A stretch of 64,000 bases of DNA from Sceloporus undulatus (GCF_019175285.1 NC_056528.1:49785926-49849925); one strand, 5' to 3'. Shown: positions 46,353 through 59,234, numbered from the stretch's first letter. Program-made: numbers and translations. Notes: generated by a model not told the origin, from the sequence alone.

Positions 46353-48411
46353 CCTCCACTCCTGAAAATGAAAATATCCAGATGTTCCCAGAAGAGAAGC
46401 TGAGGCCAACAGTGATAAGAGAGAAGGTTCACTGGCAAATTGCAATACTCACTGAACCCATTTGCTACTGACCAACTCAAAAGGAAAACTGCTTATCTTC
46501 TAACTAAAATACATGAACTCAGAAGCCAAAGTAATATGAACTTTTAGAAGGAGACCCACGAAACCACAGGCGTACCTCAGTTCACAAAGCCTCTGGCAAA
46601 GAAACTCTTTTTAAGCCTGAGCAACACCTACTTTTCCTCCTTGTCCTCTACTTAGCTGGAAGTTCTTAAAGCAGCATCAGGAGGATGCTGAAGGGAGGCT
46701 AGAGAAAACAGATTTTTGGTGCTGGACTGACTATACAGCAGTGTGCAAGGAATAATAAAACCTGAGCTGGGAAAGAATGGGGTTCTTTCCAGCTGTACAT
46801 TCCTACTTACAATAGGCAAGGCAAAGAGCAGTTGGCTTCAGAACCCCCCAGTAAGCATGGATCAATAGCAAGACAGAAAGAAAAGGGGAAAGCAGATACC
46901 CAAACCATGTCAAAAAGCATTTTAAAAAAGCATCTATTTGGCCATCAAAATGGAAATCATAGGAGAAGTGGAGGCTGGTGAAAGAAAGAAAGAAAACAAC
47001 TCCGGATGCATTTTCAAAGAAGCTTTCAAGAGGCCACAAGAAGCTTGAAAATGTTTTTTATTTACCATGGTTTAAACTTGGCCCACAATTTCATCATGAA
47101 GCCAGGATCTGATTATGGAAATGCGACTCTCAGCCAATTCACTTGCTCTCTGGATTCAAAGGGACACAACCAGGGTCACCTGAAAGCTGTAGTAGGCAAC
47201 TACAAGGCCAGGAGGAGAAGGTGGCCCTTTTACATGCCATAAAGGATTTATGGGAGAGATAGCAGAGTCATCATTAGAAAGCTGTAAACTTCATCCTCCT
47301 CTTCCTGCCATTTACACAAATGAAAGCATTACAAGGCAAACAGACCCTTCATGTTCTTCTTGCATGAGATGCCTCAGTAAATAAAATCTCCAAAATGCTA
47401 TTTATACAATAGGTTTATCTACTACTATCAAGAGCTTTTGATCCACCATGATTTCTAGAAATCAGCTGAAGTTCAGGCAGAGTCCATTTTCATTTATGGA
47501 AGACTTGCTTTGCGAGTTGCATCTGGACAGTTACTTAATGGGAAAAGGAAAGTCTTTCAACCACAAAACATGGAAAACTGAACACTTTCCAGGATTCCTG
47601 GAAATCGCAGCCGAGGGAACGGCTCCATTTTGCACCATTTGAACACAAGGCCACAGTGAGTTCTGCGAATGATGTAAATCTCCACTTCAAAGACACAATC
47701 CCAACCTTTGCATGCCATCTCCATGCCAGAAAAGTAGTTGTGATGACGTAGAAACAATCAAGGCATTTATTTCCCCATTCATTCTGCACTCAGGGAATGG
47801 CAAACCACAACTGACATTGCAAGTTAGTTTCTGACCCTTGCAGTATTAAAAAGAAGGAGACGCCGTTCCTTCAGAGTCCATGCAGACACACCAGTTGTAT
47901 TGTGTGTGTGTGTGTGTGTGTTGTCACACAAACAGGTCCCGCTGCCTTAAGCTCTATAGGTAAATTTAAATGTTAGCACTCTGGCTGTTAGATGGTTTTT
48001 AAGGTTTTGTGTTGTTTCTGAGCTTGGCCTCAGAAAGGGAGCGAGGCTGAATATCGCTGGAGGGAAGAGTACAATACGAGAGACCAGTGATTAACACCAG
48101 TTTCATCTCTGCCTCGTGGGGCTGCTCCCTTAAGAGGAGTAGTAACCATGACTCAGTTTCAGAAGGGCTGAGTGAGTGTCGTCTCCCTTTGCTCTTCACG
48201 CTTTCCTTGACCGTCATCTGGGCGCTTCCTTCCTCTTCTCCCTTCAGTTACTGAAAGGTCACCTGCTCCCAGACTATTCTATCGACTCCCTCCTGCCCTT
48301 TCCAAATGCCAGCCCTTCTGTCTTGCGTTTCTTGCTTGCCTCCTTCCTCCAAGTGCTGTGAAGCTGGCTGTAGGCAGAGATGCCCCAGTCCCTGCCCTCC
48401 TGGAGAGACCC

Positions 48412-48585
48412 AGCGTAGCGCTTCCTATGGAAGAGGACGCTCTCTAGGGACCCCCAGGTCCTGCCAGATGTTGACCATAGACTCAGGCTGGAGGACCTAC
48501 AGATGCCCAGAGAAGTGCTTCCTCTAGGGACCTCTCGCTTCTCTATGGCCAACCTCTGGCAGAGGTTCCTAGAGAGGACAATTGG
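48412..48585. mobile_element. Family C element close to the RLIM CpG island
   Basis: Phrases ctctctagggacccccagg, tgttgaccatagactcagg, ctggaggacctacagatgcc and aggttcctagagaggac match family C (23501-23794). It lies about 270 bp from the island edge. Confidence 0.5.
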
Positions 48586-48751
48586 CCAGAGTCAAAGCCA
48601 CAAACATTCCCTCCAGAAGGAGGCTCCCAGGGATGTCAAAGAGGGCAGGCCTCCCTTTCCAGAGGCGGGGTTCTCAGCCAGGATTCCCCCCCCCCCGGGA
48701 GCCATCCAAGACCCATCGGGGGAGGTTTAACTCTTTAGGTATCGCTTTTAT

Positions 48752-48830
48752 AGTGAGTCACACTCTCTCAGCCTCAAAGGAAGGCAAAGGCAAGCCTCCT
48801 CCGGGCAAACCTTGCCAAGAACCCCCCCGA
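48752..48830 (+). mobile_element. Sauria-type SINE body fragment
   Basis: The phrases gtcacactctctcagcctc, aaaggaaggcaaaggc and aaaccttgccaagaa are SINE body without head or tail. Confidence 0.7.
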
Positions 48831-48849
48831 GAGGCTCCCCTTAAGGCTT

Positions 48850-49720
48850 GCCCCCAAACCCCCGCCATTTGACAGGCTTCAAGGGCCCGAAAGGCTGAGG
48901 AAGGCTGCTCCTTCTCGGGACCAGGGCTGCCCTAGGCCTCGGGCTCTGAGTCCCGCCAGGGCGGCTCTCCTCTCAGCCTCGGAGGGATCCGGCCAGGAGG
49001 GTCCCAGCCGGGCCTCCCTCGGCGGAAGGGGAGTCAGGGCAGCTTTGCCTTCGGGCTGCCTCGGGCAGCGAGTCCCGCTCTCCCGGCCTCCCTTCCTTCC
49101 CCGGAGAAGGCATCTGGCCTCCCCCTCCCGGCCCCCGAGGGACTCCAGATCGAAGCCGAGGCCAGGAGCCATTCCGGGGAAGGCCTTTGGATCGGCCCCA
49201 GAGGCCTGGCCGGGTCTCGCCCCAGGAAGGCCCCTCTCCGCTACTGACCCTCTGCTCCTCCTCCTCCTCCTCTTCGGTCAGTTGATTCAGAAGCGGCCCC
49301 CGATGAGTCCCTTCCTGCGCTCCGTCCTCTCAGGCGGCCATCTTAGGCTCCATTGTTACTAAGGAACTTCGAGCCCGGAAACGGTGCCTCTGTTAATGAG
49401 GGAAACGGAGGGAGGAAAGCAGGACTGCGCATGCGCGGGAAGAGAGGGCGGCCAGGCTGCGCGCGCAACGGGAGGAAGTGACGCGACGCGGCTTCCGCCC
49501 CCGACGCGCGCGCGCGCATGCTCAGTCGGCGCCTCGCTGTTTGAAAAACAACAGCCATAGAGTGTGGAGGGCTGGGAGGGATAGAGCGGTCCCTGTGTGC
49601 GAGAGCGAGGTGGGATGATGGGGGCGGCCATTTTGAAGAGGAAGGGAAAGAAGAGAGGCCTGTGGTTCTGAGGGGAGGGTTCTGCCTGTGTTCAGACGAG
49701 ACTCCCGCGGACACGTGTAC
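48850..49720 (-). promoter_or_regulatory. RLIM: CpG-island promoter of RLIM
   Basis: The only long GC- and CpG-rich block in the window, about 6 kb upstream of the RLIM start codon. It has no TATA box. Motifs seen: an NRF1-type palindrome tgcgcatgcgc at 49426-49436 and YY1-type sites ggcggccatctt (49333-49344) and ggcggccattttg (49623-49635). These are typical of housekeeping CpG promoters. Transcription in the + direction as well is possible, but no gene is seen there. Confidence 0.7.
49249..49375 (-). other. RLIM: Probable RLIM non-coding exon 1 (5' UTR)
   Basis: Within the CpG island the minus strand reads through a YY1-like element, then a GA-rich stretch with repeated gag codon-like units, to a GTCAGT donor at 49248. 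No ATG in good context leads into the RLIM frame here, so it would be non-coding. Transcription start is inferred near the YY1-like site. No transcript data were available. Confidence 0.5.
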
Positions 49721-49804
49721 GCGCCTCAGATGCCTTCTGGGATTATTGGGGGCTCCCGAGGAGAAGGAGGAGAGACTCTGAGGGACTGGGAAACAGAACT
49801 AAGC

Positions 49805-50345
49805 CATTGTATATCTATACTGTATATATCTACACACACTATATATATATCTATATATATCTATAGCCACACACACACACATATATATATACATATATAA
49901 TGCCATAACTGCTTGTCAGCCATGACTAGTGTGTGTGTAAATATAGACAGAGATACCATATGTATATATGTATTTTGTTAGGTATTTATACATGTGTATG
50001 TTTACAGTCACACATACATGTCATATATATATCATTTTGTGTGCTTATATATAGATGTAGATACACACACATAATAGCCTAACTCTGGTTATCAATTCTG
50101 ACTATGTATAAATTATATATATCTAGAGAGAGAGAGAGATCACACACACACACACATATATGCACACATACAGACTACGACAGACAACCAGTTAGGCCAT
50201 TATGTATATACATGTATATGTGTGTGTGTGTGTATTTCTCCACATAAATGGCGTAACTCATTGCCAATCCTGACTGGAACAGTCTCGGTGGCTTTATATA
50301 TATATGTTTGTGTATATGTCTGTATGTACACATATAGATATACCA
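49805..50345. repeat. Dinucleotide-rich block with a higher-order unit
   Basis: Runs of TA, CA and GT alternate with four related unique units of about 30 bases: 49899-49930 (aatgccataactgcttgtca), 50071-50105 (aatagcctaactctggttat), 50171-50205 in reverse (aaccagttaggccattatg) and 50241-50275 (aatggcgtaactcattgcca). The block starts about 100 bases past the CpG island. Confidence 0.8.
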
Positions 50346-50521
50346 CATACTAAACTGATGGAAATGCCATATACTGTACTATAGAACTTGTGTTCAGGAA
50401 ATGGATTCTCCCCACGCACGCCACCCTTTTCCCTGTGGTTGCATTATGGCAGTGTTTAACTCTAGTATTGCCACGGCTGGCACTCTTTCGCGAGAGGCAA
50501 ATGATGAACCCCGGGGTGAGA

Positions 50522-50722
50522 GGTGTGTTGTGTGCCTTCGCCCTCTCATGGGGTTTCCTTGGCAGGAATTGCCCAGAGGAGCTTTGCCTTTGCCTCCCCC
50601 TGAGGCTGAGAAAGTGTGGCTTGCCCAAAGTCACCCAATGGGTTTCATTGCCAAGCTGGGAATCCAACCCTGGTCTCCAGAGCCATAGTCTTAACATTGA
50701 AACTGCTATGCCACGCTGCCTC
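50522..50722 (-). mobile_element. Sauria-type SINE
   Basis: Minus-strand copy; tail shortened (gtgttgtgtgccttcgccc on +), body (cctttgcctccccctgagg) and head (gggaatccaaccctgg) present. Confidence 0.85.
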
Positions 50723-50867
50723 GATTCTGACATTGTAAACCACGCAGGGAGTGCTTAAGTGCACTGATAAGTGGTATAGAAATGCACTTGCACTTGCTAT
50801 TGCTGTACTGAAAACCCTCACACTGCCTGAAACTAGCATTGTTCTCTGTATATATTTGTCAGCATGT

Positions 50868-51000
50868 GTGTTTTTGTGGCTGTTGGGTGCCTCCAAATCA
50901 GTTGGGTTTTCCTGGCAAGGTTTCTTCAGGTGAGAGTGGCTAATGGATTTCCATGGCCGAGGCCAAGTCCAATACTGAAACCAATACGCCACGCTGGCTC
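50868..51000 (-). mobile_element. Sauria-type SINE, internally deleted
   Basis: Minus strand: gttgggtgcctccaaatcag, ttttcctggcaaggtttctt and the head end gaaaccaatacgccacgc on +; the middle is missing. Confidence 0.7.
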
Positions 51001-51954
51001 TTGTTCACCTTAGACTCGAGATGATTTGTGGCCCAGGGAACTTGTGCTCTTGTGAAACCTGGACTGGATTTCTTAAACATACCACACTCAGTCACAAGTA
51101 TAAAGAGGCACACAGAACTCTTGTTGAAAGGGATGGTTCCCCCAGGGACCACGGCTGGATGGTGGAGCGCCTGCTTGGCTCTATACCTTACTTCTCTAGT
51201 TAAAAGGATCAGGTAGAAGACGCTGATGGGATTGAGCGGATGATTCCCAACCTGTAAAGCCTGAGCCCCGAGACGGTTAAAATGGTTTAGCTTCAGCGAC
51301 TGAATAACTCTGGCTTAACTGGTTCTTCCTTAATGCTATCTGCCAACTCCCACAAAGTATTTCACACACCACTTGGAGGAACTGATTCCCTTAAAAGGGA
51401 GATTGTCACTGAAATGCATATTGATGTCTGGGTTAAGTGCCTTACCACCTGCCTCCTCCTCAGTTGGCTGCCCCTGCTCTGACTGCAGCTAAGGATCCTC
51501 TTTCTCGTTTTCTTTCTTTCTAGGACATTAAAAAACAACCAGCCCTCCTGAAACAACACAACCGAGCCTCTGAACACACAGAAGGAGCAAGATGCTTGCA
51601 GCTCAGCTCATCCATACATGGAAGGACGGAGGTGGGTTTGCGCTTGGGATTGGTCATGACTGTTTACGAAACTAGCCTCAGATTGGCTGGTCTTCATGCC
51701 GAAAGACAGAACAGCATGAAAGAGATGGTGCTTCGGGGCTCAGGGTTGCAGGAGGGAGTGTCACAGTGAGCTGCAGCCATTAACTGTATTATTTCAATAA
51801 GTCACAGTTAATGCAAGTTGCTTGTGCCCTGCTCAGAAAAGAGTCTGTTAATATTTGCGACTCTATTTATCCTATGTGGTTCCTTTAATATAGGGAAGGA
51901 GTAACATTATTGTGGAGGTCCTGGGACAGGTATGTATGTGCGGTGTTTGGTTTA

Positions 51955-52262
51955 TAGGATCTTAGAGCTGGTAGGGACCACAAGGGGGACATATAGTCCA
52001 ACCCCATTCTGCCATGCTGGAGTACACAGCTAAAGCTTGTTTGTTTGTTTGTTTAGATTGTAATCCTGAGGGCAGGGAACTAATTATAGGGCCGAAGATA
52101 AATACAGTAAATAAATAAAGACAGTAAATAAAGCACTCCTGAGAGATGCCCATCCAACCCCTGTGGAAAAATTCTCCAAAGATGGAGAGTCCATCTCCTT
52201 CCAAGCCAGTCCATTCCACTGTCAAAAGACTGCTTACAGAAAAGAGGTTCTTCCTAATGTTC
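51955..52262 (-). mobile_element. CR1 3'-end fragment with an insertion
   Basis: The CR1 tail (gatcttagagctggtaggg, ccaaccccattctgccatg) is separated from more CR1 (gatgcccatccaacccctg, ccattccactgtcaaaag) by about 110 bases with (GTTT)n, tagattgtaatcctgagggc and (AAAT)-type runs, probably another retroposon tail. A SINE follows directly at 52265. Confidence 0.75.
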
Positions 52263-52264
52263 AG

Positions 52265-52492
52265 GTGGAATTGAGCATTGTGGTTTGAGTGTTGTACCAG
52301 GAGACCAGGGTTCGATTTCTGGCTCGGACGTGAAACCCATTGGGTGATCTTGGGCAAGTCACACTTTCTGAGCCTCAGGGGAAGGCAATGGCAAACCCCC
52401 TCTGAACAAATCTTGCCAGGAAACCCCCATGATAGATTCGCCTTAGGGTCGCCATAATTCGGAAACGATCACACAAGAAAACAACAGCAGCT
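52265..52492 (+). mobile_element. Sauria-type SINE, full length
   Basis: The most complete uninterrupted copy: head gtggtttgagtgttgtacc, ggttcgatttctggc; body gggtgatcttgggcaagtc; tail ccttagggtcgccataattc then cacacaagaaaacaacag. It serves as the empty-site reference for the insertion at 7351-7446. Confidence 0.9.
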
Positions 52493-52494
52493 GA

Positions 52495-54440
52495 TCTAAA
52501 TTGCAGGTGATCAGTTCCAATCCCACCCACTAGGGGGCACTGTGCACATGTCGACTAACAAATACAATCCATATTGTTTGTTCATCTCAAGTGTGTGCAT
52601 TTATCTTTCTCAGTACAAAATGACCCTCTTTCTTGCCCATCATGCTTCCTGGCCTACTGGTTTCTCTCTTTAGAAGCATCTGACAAGGCAGAGGGTCCCT
52701 TCCTTACCTCCATGAGATGATATAAGCAGAGAGCAAGTTTTGCACCAGAATGAGGGTTGGCGAGAATGGCTTGTGCGGAGCCTGCCTGCCTTTCCTTGGC
52801 TGCCGTTACAGATACTCTGGCCAGGAATCTGCCACTCGTCACTCACAACTGAAGGCTGAAGAACAAAGTGGTTGGCCAGAAAGCACTGCGTGCCCAAATT
52901 ATGGTTTTCAGAAATTCACACAACACTAAAGAAGGAAAATTGGAAGCAGAACCTAAATCAGTACATGCTTATGCTCTGGGTCTGCAACTTTCAGCTTACC
53001 TCTGACAGGAGATGGACTCTGACATTGCGTACAGCCCTGTAACTGTGACAGCCTGGAATATTCCCCTTGCCATGATTTTTGCTCTTCCCATTTCATGCCT
53101 GTCCATCATCTAAAGGTCTCCACATCCTACAAAAAATGCTGCTTTCTCATTTGTTGCTCCAAATGTTTGATTCTACAACAAAAAATTGGAAGGCTACCTC
53201 TATCTGTCCTCCAGGTCTCTCCCTCAGAACCAGACACCTTATCCTTCAGCCCCAGAATTCCTTTGGTTCAGCTGCCTGCTTTTAAAGTGGGTTTTAGGGA
53301 TTCAGACTAAGAGATGGAAGATGGCCCTCATTGTTAGATGTGAGTATACTGTTAGACCAACTAAAAACAATGACCCTAATAGAGCCAGCATGGTTTAGCG
53401 GTTTGAAGAAGAAACATGCCAAGAAAGCCCTATGATCTGTTTGCTTCCAGGTCACCATAAGTCAAAAATGACACAACACAGAATAACTGTAGTATCAAAG
53501 CTGCAAATCTTTTGTATTCCCAAATTTTGTGGCATGTGTTATTTATTTGTGCAAGCTGGTTCTTATTTTTGCTTGCCTTGTTTGGGCGAGGCTTCCAGTT
53601 TCTGAAGGAAGTCTTTCTTTCCTCTCCTGCTTGTTAATCAGGCTGGGGCCCTTCCTCCTAGACTTCCTGTGCTACTTTTAGTGACCTGTTGTGTACGTAC
53701 AGCAGTAGCTGTCATTGTGGTTTTGAGTAACACTGAGCATGTTGGGAGTATCTGACTACCTTGGCTTTCCTCATAAGTTCCCGCAATCTGGAGAAGTCTC
53801 CTCTTTTGACATCAACTATGACCAGATTAGCAGTTCTTTTGCCATCTTCCACTTGGCTACAAAGATTTCAGGGTGGAGTTGTGCATTCTTGCAATGGCAG
53901 GGGTTGGACCTGAGGACCAAGATTATACGATTCAGAGTTCCTGAAAGGAAGTGGCAGAGATTTGGAGTAGCCCCTGTCAGAAATGCCAGCTCTCATCACT
54001 CTAGCCATCCAAATTCCATTCTCTTGCCAGGTGTGACGGAGTCACTGGCCAGACTTGCTTTCATGGCAGCCACTCCCAGTTTGGGCTGACAGGGAGGGAG
54101 TGGATAGAAAAGGGAGGAGCCAGTGACTGGGAAGTCATTTACATCAGTTAAATGCCGAAACAGTCGGCCCAGTAAAGCCGACTTCTGCAGGGCTTGGGGG
54201 CATGGTCTTTAGACATTGCATACCCACAAGATGACCAGACGTCAGGCTGGGCAATTCCACATGAGTATTTGGCCCACCTCCATGGTGGTTTGGAGCCACA
54301 CCATGCAGCCCCAATCCACCCTTTTTGGGTGGTCTCTTTCACCCCTATGTTGAGTTAAGCGAAGTTCAGTTCAGTTCTAAATACTTCTTCTCAGGAGGGT
54401 TCAGTGCAGAGTAGCTGAGGGGGAGTTTAAGAGAGATGAG
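52495..54440. other. Intergenic stretch between RLIM and NEXMIF
   Basis: Holds one internally deleted SINE (53382-53478: gcatggtttagcggtttg joined to gtcaccataagtcaaaaatg). Open frames at 53739-54089 and elsewhere have no domain. Otherwise nothing is recognised. Confidence 0.5.
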
Positions 54441-54642
54441 GAATCACAGAATCCTAGAGTTGGAAGAGACCCCAAGGGCCCTGATCCAGTCCAACCCCCT
54501 TCTTCTGCCATGCAGGAACTCAAAATCAAAGCATCCCTGACAGATGGCCATCCAGCCTCTGTTTAAAGACCTCTAAAGGAGACTCCGCCATTCTCCAAGG
54601 GAACATGTTCCACTGTCAGACAGCTCTTACTGCCAGGAGTTG
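54441..54642 (-). mobile_element. CR1 3'-end fragment
   Basis: About 200 bases of CR1 3' end in reverse: gaatcacagaatcctagag, ttggaagagaccccaaggg, cagatggccatccagcctc and gttccactgtcagacagc. Confidence 0.85.
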
Positions 54643-54644
54643 AA

Positions 54645-55970
54645 GGGAATTGAATTGAGAGGAGGATACAGAATGGGAAAGAAAGTGTATTGGAGATCGT
54701 AAAGAGGAAACTGTGAAATGCCCAAAACCATATCTAACCATACCACCTTGGAACTAGTCTACCTTACATTCTTGCCAAATATTATTGAGTAAAGTCAGTG
54801 TTCATTTGTTAAAACAGAAGCCTCTGACTGTGTCAATTCTAAACCGTATAGGCACATAAAAGCACGCTATGGAAAGATATTAAACACTTGGGACCCTAGC
54901 CCGTATACATTTAGGGAAAGTGTATAAAGGGTGAAAGCAGGGCGGTGTCAATGACCAGGGGCCTTCTAATAAGAGGTAAAAGTTTAGGGTTAGAGAGGAG
55001 GTCGTGGGTGACACCAGGCTTCCCACTTAACATGAAGCCTTCTGGTTGCTCTACAAACCTCTTGAAGGGCAAAATTGACAGAAGCATTAGCCACAGGAAG
55101 ACTTTTGAGGGGGCTTTCGCCATTAAACCAAGGTGCTGCCTGTGCAGATTGATGTCCAGGAAAAGCTGAAGCCTGCAAACCAGTGGCAAGCCCCTGATAG
55201 TGTTAACGGTTGCATTGGCTTACACACCTCTCACGGTTGAGATGCTCTCTATGCAAGAATCCAAATTCATTCTCGGAGACTATTGTTACCTTTGATCTAA
55301 TGTTCAGATCAGGACTTTTGTACACCTGAGGCTGCCTCTTGCTCCTCACCGCTTCTTCCGCGTGTTGTAGACAAGAATAGTTTGTCTCTGGTTAGAGAGC
55401 AAGGAAAGGCGATTTTACACATCCCATTTGCTAAGCATTTAAATAACTGCATTCTCTTTGGTAGGCAGAGCGTAGAAGGAAACCATTTCTCCTGTCACAG
55501 AGGCTGGGATGATTAGAATAGGTATTAAGGTGGCTTTCAGTCAAGGTACAGCTGAGTAGCCTTTAAGCAGAGGTAATCTCATAATGGAAAATGGGATACG
55601 GAATAGATGTTAAATTTAATCCTTCCTGGAATATGATGGTGCTTGGCTGTTCTGGGTGGAAGGTTCGCAACTGCCTCTGAACCACGGATTCAACGGGAAA
55701 TCATTGGCTGCTCAGCTGTTTGACACAGGAGGGAAACTAAATATTGAGCTCAGGTTACTAAAAGTATACAAAGACATGTTGACCACAAAACAAGTTACAA
55801 AATCCACATTGTTGTAACATCTTTGTTAGGCCAACCAAGAAGGTGTAAACGTTAGGGACCACAGACCTCCTCAGGTTTGCTGAGGAAGGATTTCATGGTC
55901 TAAAAGTCAAAGAGATTGGTTGAGTTTCCCAGTTGGGCTAGCAAAGGTTTACCATAATCTAGATTTTTGG
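54645..55970. other. Intergenic stretch, nothing identified
   Basis: No repeat or coding sequence is recognised on either strand. Confidence 0.4.
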
Positions 55971-55974
55971 GACA

Positions 55975-56305
55975 CTTATTCATTAGCAATAGCATTTACA
56001 TTGCTATTCCGCTTCATACTGAACTAAGCAGTCTCTTAAGTGGTTCACAGTCCGTAAGACAGTTTCCCCCAACAAAATGGGTATTCATTTTACTGACCTA
56101 TGAAAGGAGGGACGTCTGAGTCGGCCTTGGTTTCAAATCCCCACTCAGTCATGGAAACCCATTGGGGCACCTCTGACAAGTCACGTTCTCTCAGGAAAGC
56201 AATGGCAACTCTCTATAAACAAACCTTACCCAGAAAACCCTGTGAGAGGTTCACTGTAGGGTCTCCATAAGTCGGAAACAACTTGAAGAAACACAACCAC
56301 AACTG
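55975..56305 (+). mobile_element. Unclassified squamate repeat joined to a Sauria-type SINE
   Basis: The left part (55975-56114) has agcaatagcatttacattgc, ttccgcttcatactgaac and gggtattcattttactgacc, a repeat I know by sight in squamate DNA. The right part (56115-56305) is a SINE lacking most of its head (tttcaaatccccactcag) with a good tail (gggtctccataagtcgg, aaacaacttgaag). Confidence 0.65.
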
Positions 56306-59212
56306 GAAAACAAAATCATCTCCAAAAGCGGCTTGGTCTAAGCAGTGCAAAGTTACCTTGCGAGGACCAAAAGAAAGAACAAGAGTTGGCAATTTTTATT
56401 CCACTCACGAAGGGAGTTGCTTTTGAAGCCGGGTGTCTTTGGGGCACAAGTCTGAATGGAGAACCGGAGACAATAACTAGATTGTGAATCATCATCATCA
56501 TCATCATCATCACCACCACCAGATTTGTTACTCAGTAAATGAGTGTTTAATTTCTTTGCATACATCATCTTAAAATGAGATTTTTATTTTTATTTATTCC
56601 ATAAACAATATAACAAAACTCAGCAAGTTAACAAGATGACATTTTCACCGTACAGAGTCAGTCACAAATATTTAAAACCTTTTGCAACGAGAACAACAAA
56701 ACAAAAAATATTACAAGAATAATTTACAAGAGGATCTATAAAACAGCAAAGCGCTCACAAATTTTTTGTCCAGTTTCCTTTACACAATTATCACTACACT
56801 CTTTCACAACATTTCTTGTTTTTTTATTACAAAATTCCCAACAAAAAGTTTTGAAATTTTTTTTTCTTTGTGTAATTTTGGTTTTTAAAACCAGAAATCC
56901 TTTTAAGTATACATCCTTTTCACTTGCCGCCCGGAGAAGGGCGCCAAAAAGGGGGGAACCTCACACATACAACACTTCACAGCACTTGCCTAAGAAAAAT
57001 ATACACTTACAAAATATTTTACAAATTGGCACACTTAAAAATATACAAGATTTTGTAGGCGTCTTAGAGTGATCCTTAAGAATTATACTTCAATTGACTC
57101 TACAGAATATTTATAAAGCTTGTTCTAAAAGAAAAAAGGAAAACGAAAAGGCAAATAATTATCCCCAAACATCATGTTAAAATTGCAGTGTACACCGTCA
57201 AACAGAAATGGATATGTTACATTCATTTAAAGGGCCATAGAGGAGTACCGTAATGCTCAAGGGGGGAGGGGGGTTTCATAGTTTTCTTTAGCACCATAAA
57301 ACGGTAGCAACTTACTCAAGAGGTGCCCCTGGTTCTATGGAAGTCAACTTAAGGAGGAGTACATTCAAATCTCTGCAGGCAGCAGTTTTTTTCGGTTTTT
57401 GTGTTTTATTTTACAAAAAGGGCGCCCGCCGCGAGGGCCGCGGGACGCAAAGCCAAGCGTCTCCTTAGGTTTCTACCCTGCTTCCAAAATGGGAGTAGTA
57501 AAAGACCATAAGAATTGAACTGGGACTTTCCTTACCTAGCTCACAGTTTCTAAATCCACCCCTTTGTGCTTTTAAAGTGTCCATTATCCTGTCTCTAGCA
57601 GGGCAGCTATAACAACAACAAACAATAACAACAACGGTTCTTCTTTCCTCTCTCCTCCACAACAAGAGGCTCAACACACTTGCCTTGGTTGTCCAGCTCT
57701 TTCCCAGGGTCCCTTCGTGCCTTTGCTTTAAATCCAATGGGCTCCTCCTCACCTGTGCCCACCCTCACACTCCAATGGCTCTTACTCCATTGTCATTTAG
57801 TGTCGCTTATTTACCTGAGAAACAGATTTGTGGGGTTTCTAAAAATGCCTTGCTTCAACCATAGATTTCATTGTAATTCCCCTATTTTTTTGCATCTTAA
57901 AATAAAATTTGGAGAAACAGAGCATCTCAAACCGAAGCTAGAGAGGGATTCAGCCCTTCCTTGGAGGTCTTTAGCGGAGTGGTTAATCTGCTCTGGTTGT
58001 TCATCTCAACCCGGAGCTCACCCAAGTGTGGAGTCCTGTCTCCAGAACTAAGTCCAACAGCCCCTTGAAAATGTAGGCTGAAATCCAGAAGGAATTCCCC
58101 ACCGCTTAGAGCCTTTAAAATGGAGGGTACAAATCCAACCGCATCGACACAGGAGTCACCAGTTGCCACCAAGAAAGCGGAGCTCACGATGCAAAGCTTC
58201 ACGGGGGGAAAAATCTTGCCACAAACTATGGTTCGCAGGCTTGATTCCTTACGTAAAACACTGGCTCAGGCGCATAAACACAACGGTGCAACAAAATTGG
58301 ATGGCAGGAGATGAGGAAAGGCATTTTCTGAAAGGGAGCCAAGCTCATGGTGCAGACAGTTATCTCACTATCACCTCTAGAAAAACACTTTCACAGGAAT
58401 CCTTTCTCTAAATCAAAGTCCAAAGAAGAAAGTGTCTGCTTGAAATAGCCGACTTTCAAACTACTTACTGCTCTTAGAAATGGCCATTTTCTCCAGAATT
58501 TTTGAACATCTCATGCCAGACAACCTGTTTTATGTTTTCTTGGCAATGCGTGTTATAAGACACAGGGAATTCTATTTTTTCCTTTTCTTTTCCCTAGTAA
58601 CCTCTGCCTTTTTCAAAACTATTGTCTGTTCAAGTCTTAAAGTGAAAACCCTCCTGCGCTGTGAATGGTCTGTTTTGGATCACTGGAGGATTTGGTTGGA
58701 AGGCCAGGGAGAAAATGCATCCACTGGACCTAAATGTCTAAAACTCCCCAGGAGCTTTGAGGGAAAGGGTTCAAACTTGATCCAGCCTAGTCCCAGTTGA
58801 TGAAGAGGGACAACACCTGGATCAAGTTATGCATACGGAGCAGAAGAAGAAGAAAATGGAGGAAGAAGAGGTGGTCATATTACAGAAGGAAGCAAGGGCC
58901 CTAAGCTACGGGAGCAAATCAATGACAAAAAAACATTCAATCAAGCCAAGAGACGGTGAAGGCAGGGATTAGGTTTTTGGCAAATGCAGGAACAAGAAAA
59001 GGTGCTTGTGACAATGTTATTCTGAGGTAGCAGCAACAGAGGTGTACCACCATCAAGGGGTGGATGGGCAAAATGTTGGATCCCCCAGGATTTCCAAGGA
59101 CAGAGAGGGAAGAGACTGTATGTATGTAGGAAATCTAGCAACATAACTGCAGTTGGAATGAAGGATGGCATGGAAGTCAATGACAAGAAGCTCTCACAGA
59201 CTGGTTGCCTCA

Positions 59213-59234
59213 GTGTGTGTGTGTGTGTGTGTGT
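59213..59234 (+). repeat. (TG)n microsatellite
   Basis: Eleven TG units inside the proposed NEXMIF 3' UTR. Confidence 0.9.

Larger units (their letters stand above)
43051..49248 (-). other. RLIM: RLIM intron 1 (proposed)
   Basis: 6.2 kb between the proposed non-coding exon 1 and the first coding exon. Repeats: SINE tail 43196-43258, half family A element 43448-43570, CR1 tail 46285-46352, (GT)n near 47900-47922, family C copy 48412-48585, SINE body 48752-48830. The rest, especially 43600-46250 and 46400-47880, shows no recognised repeat. An extra small non-coding exon could be hidden here. Confidence 0.55.

Noticed and set aside
48879-49714. Several open frames inside the CpG island
   Set aside because: Pro/Arg-rich reading of CpG DNA in several frames at once; no conserved sequence.
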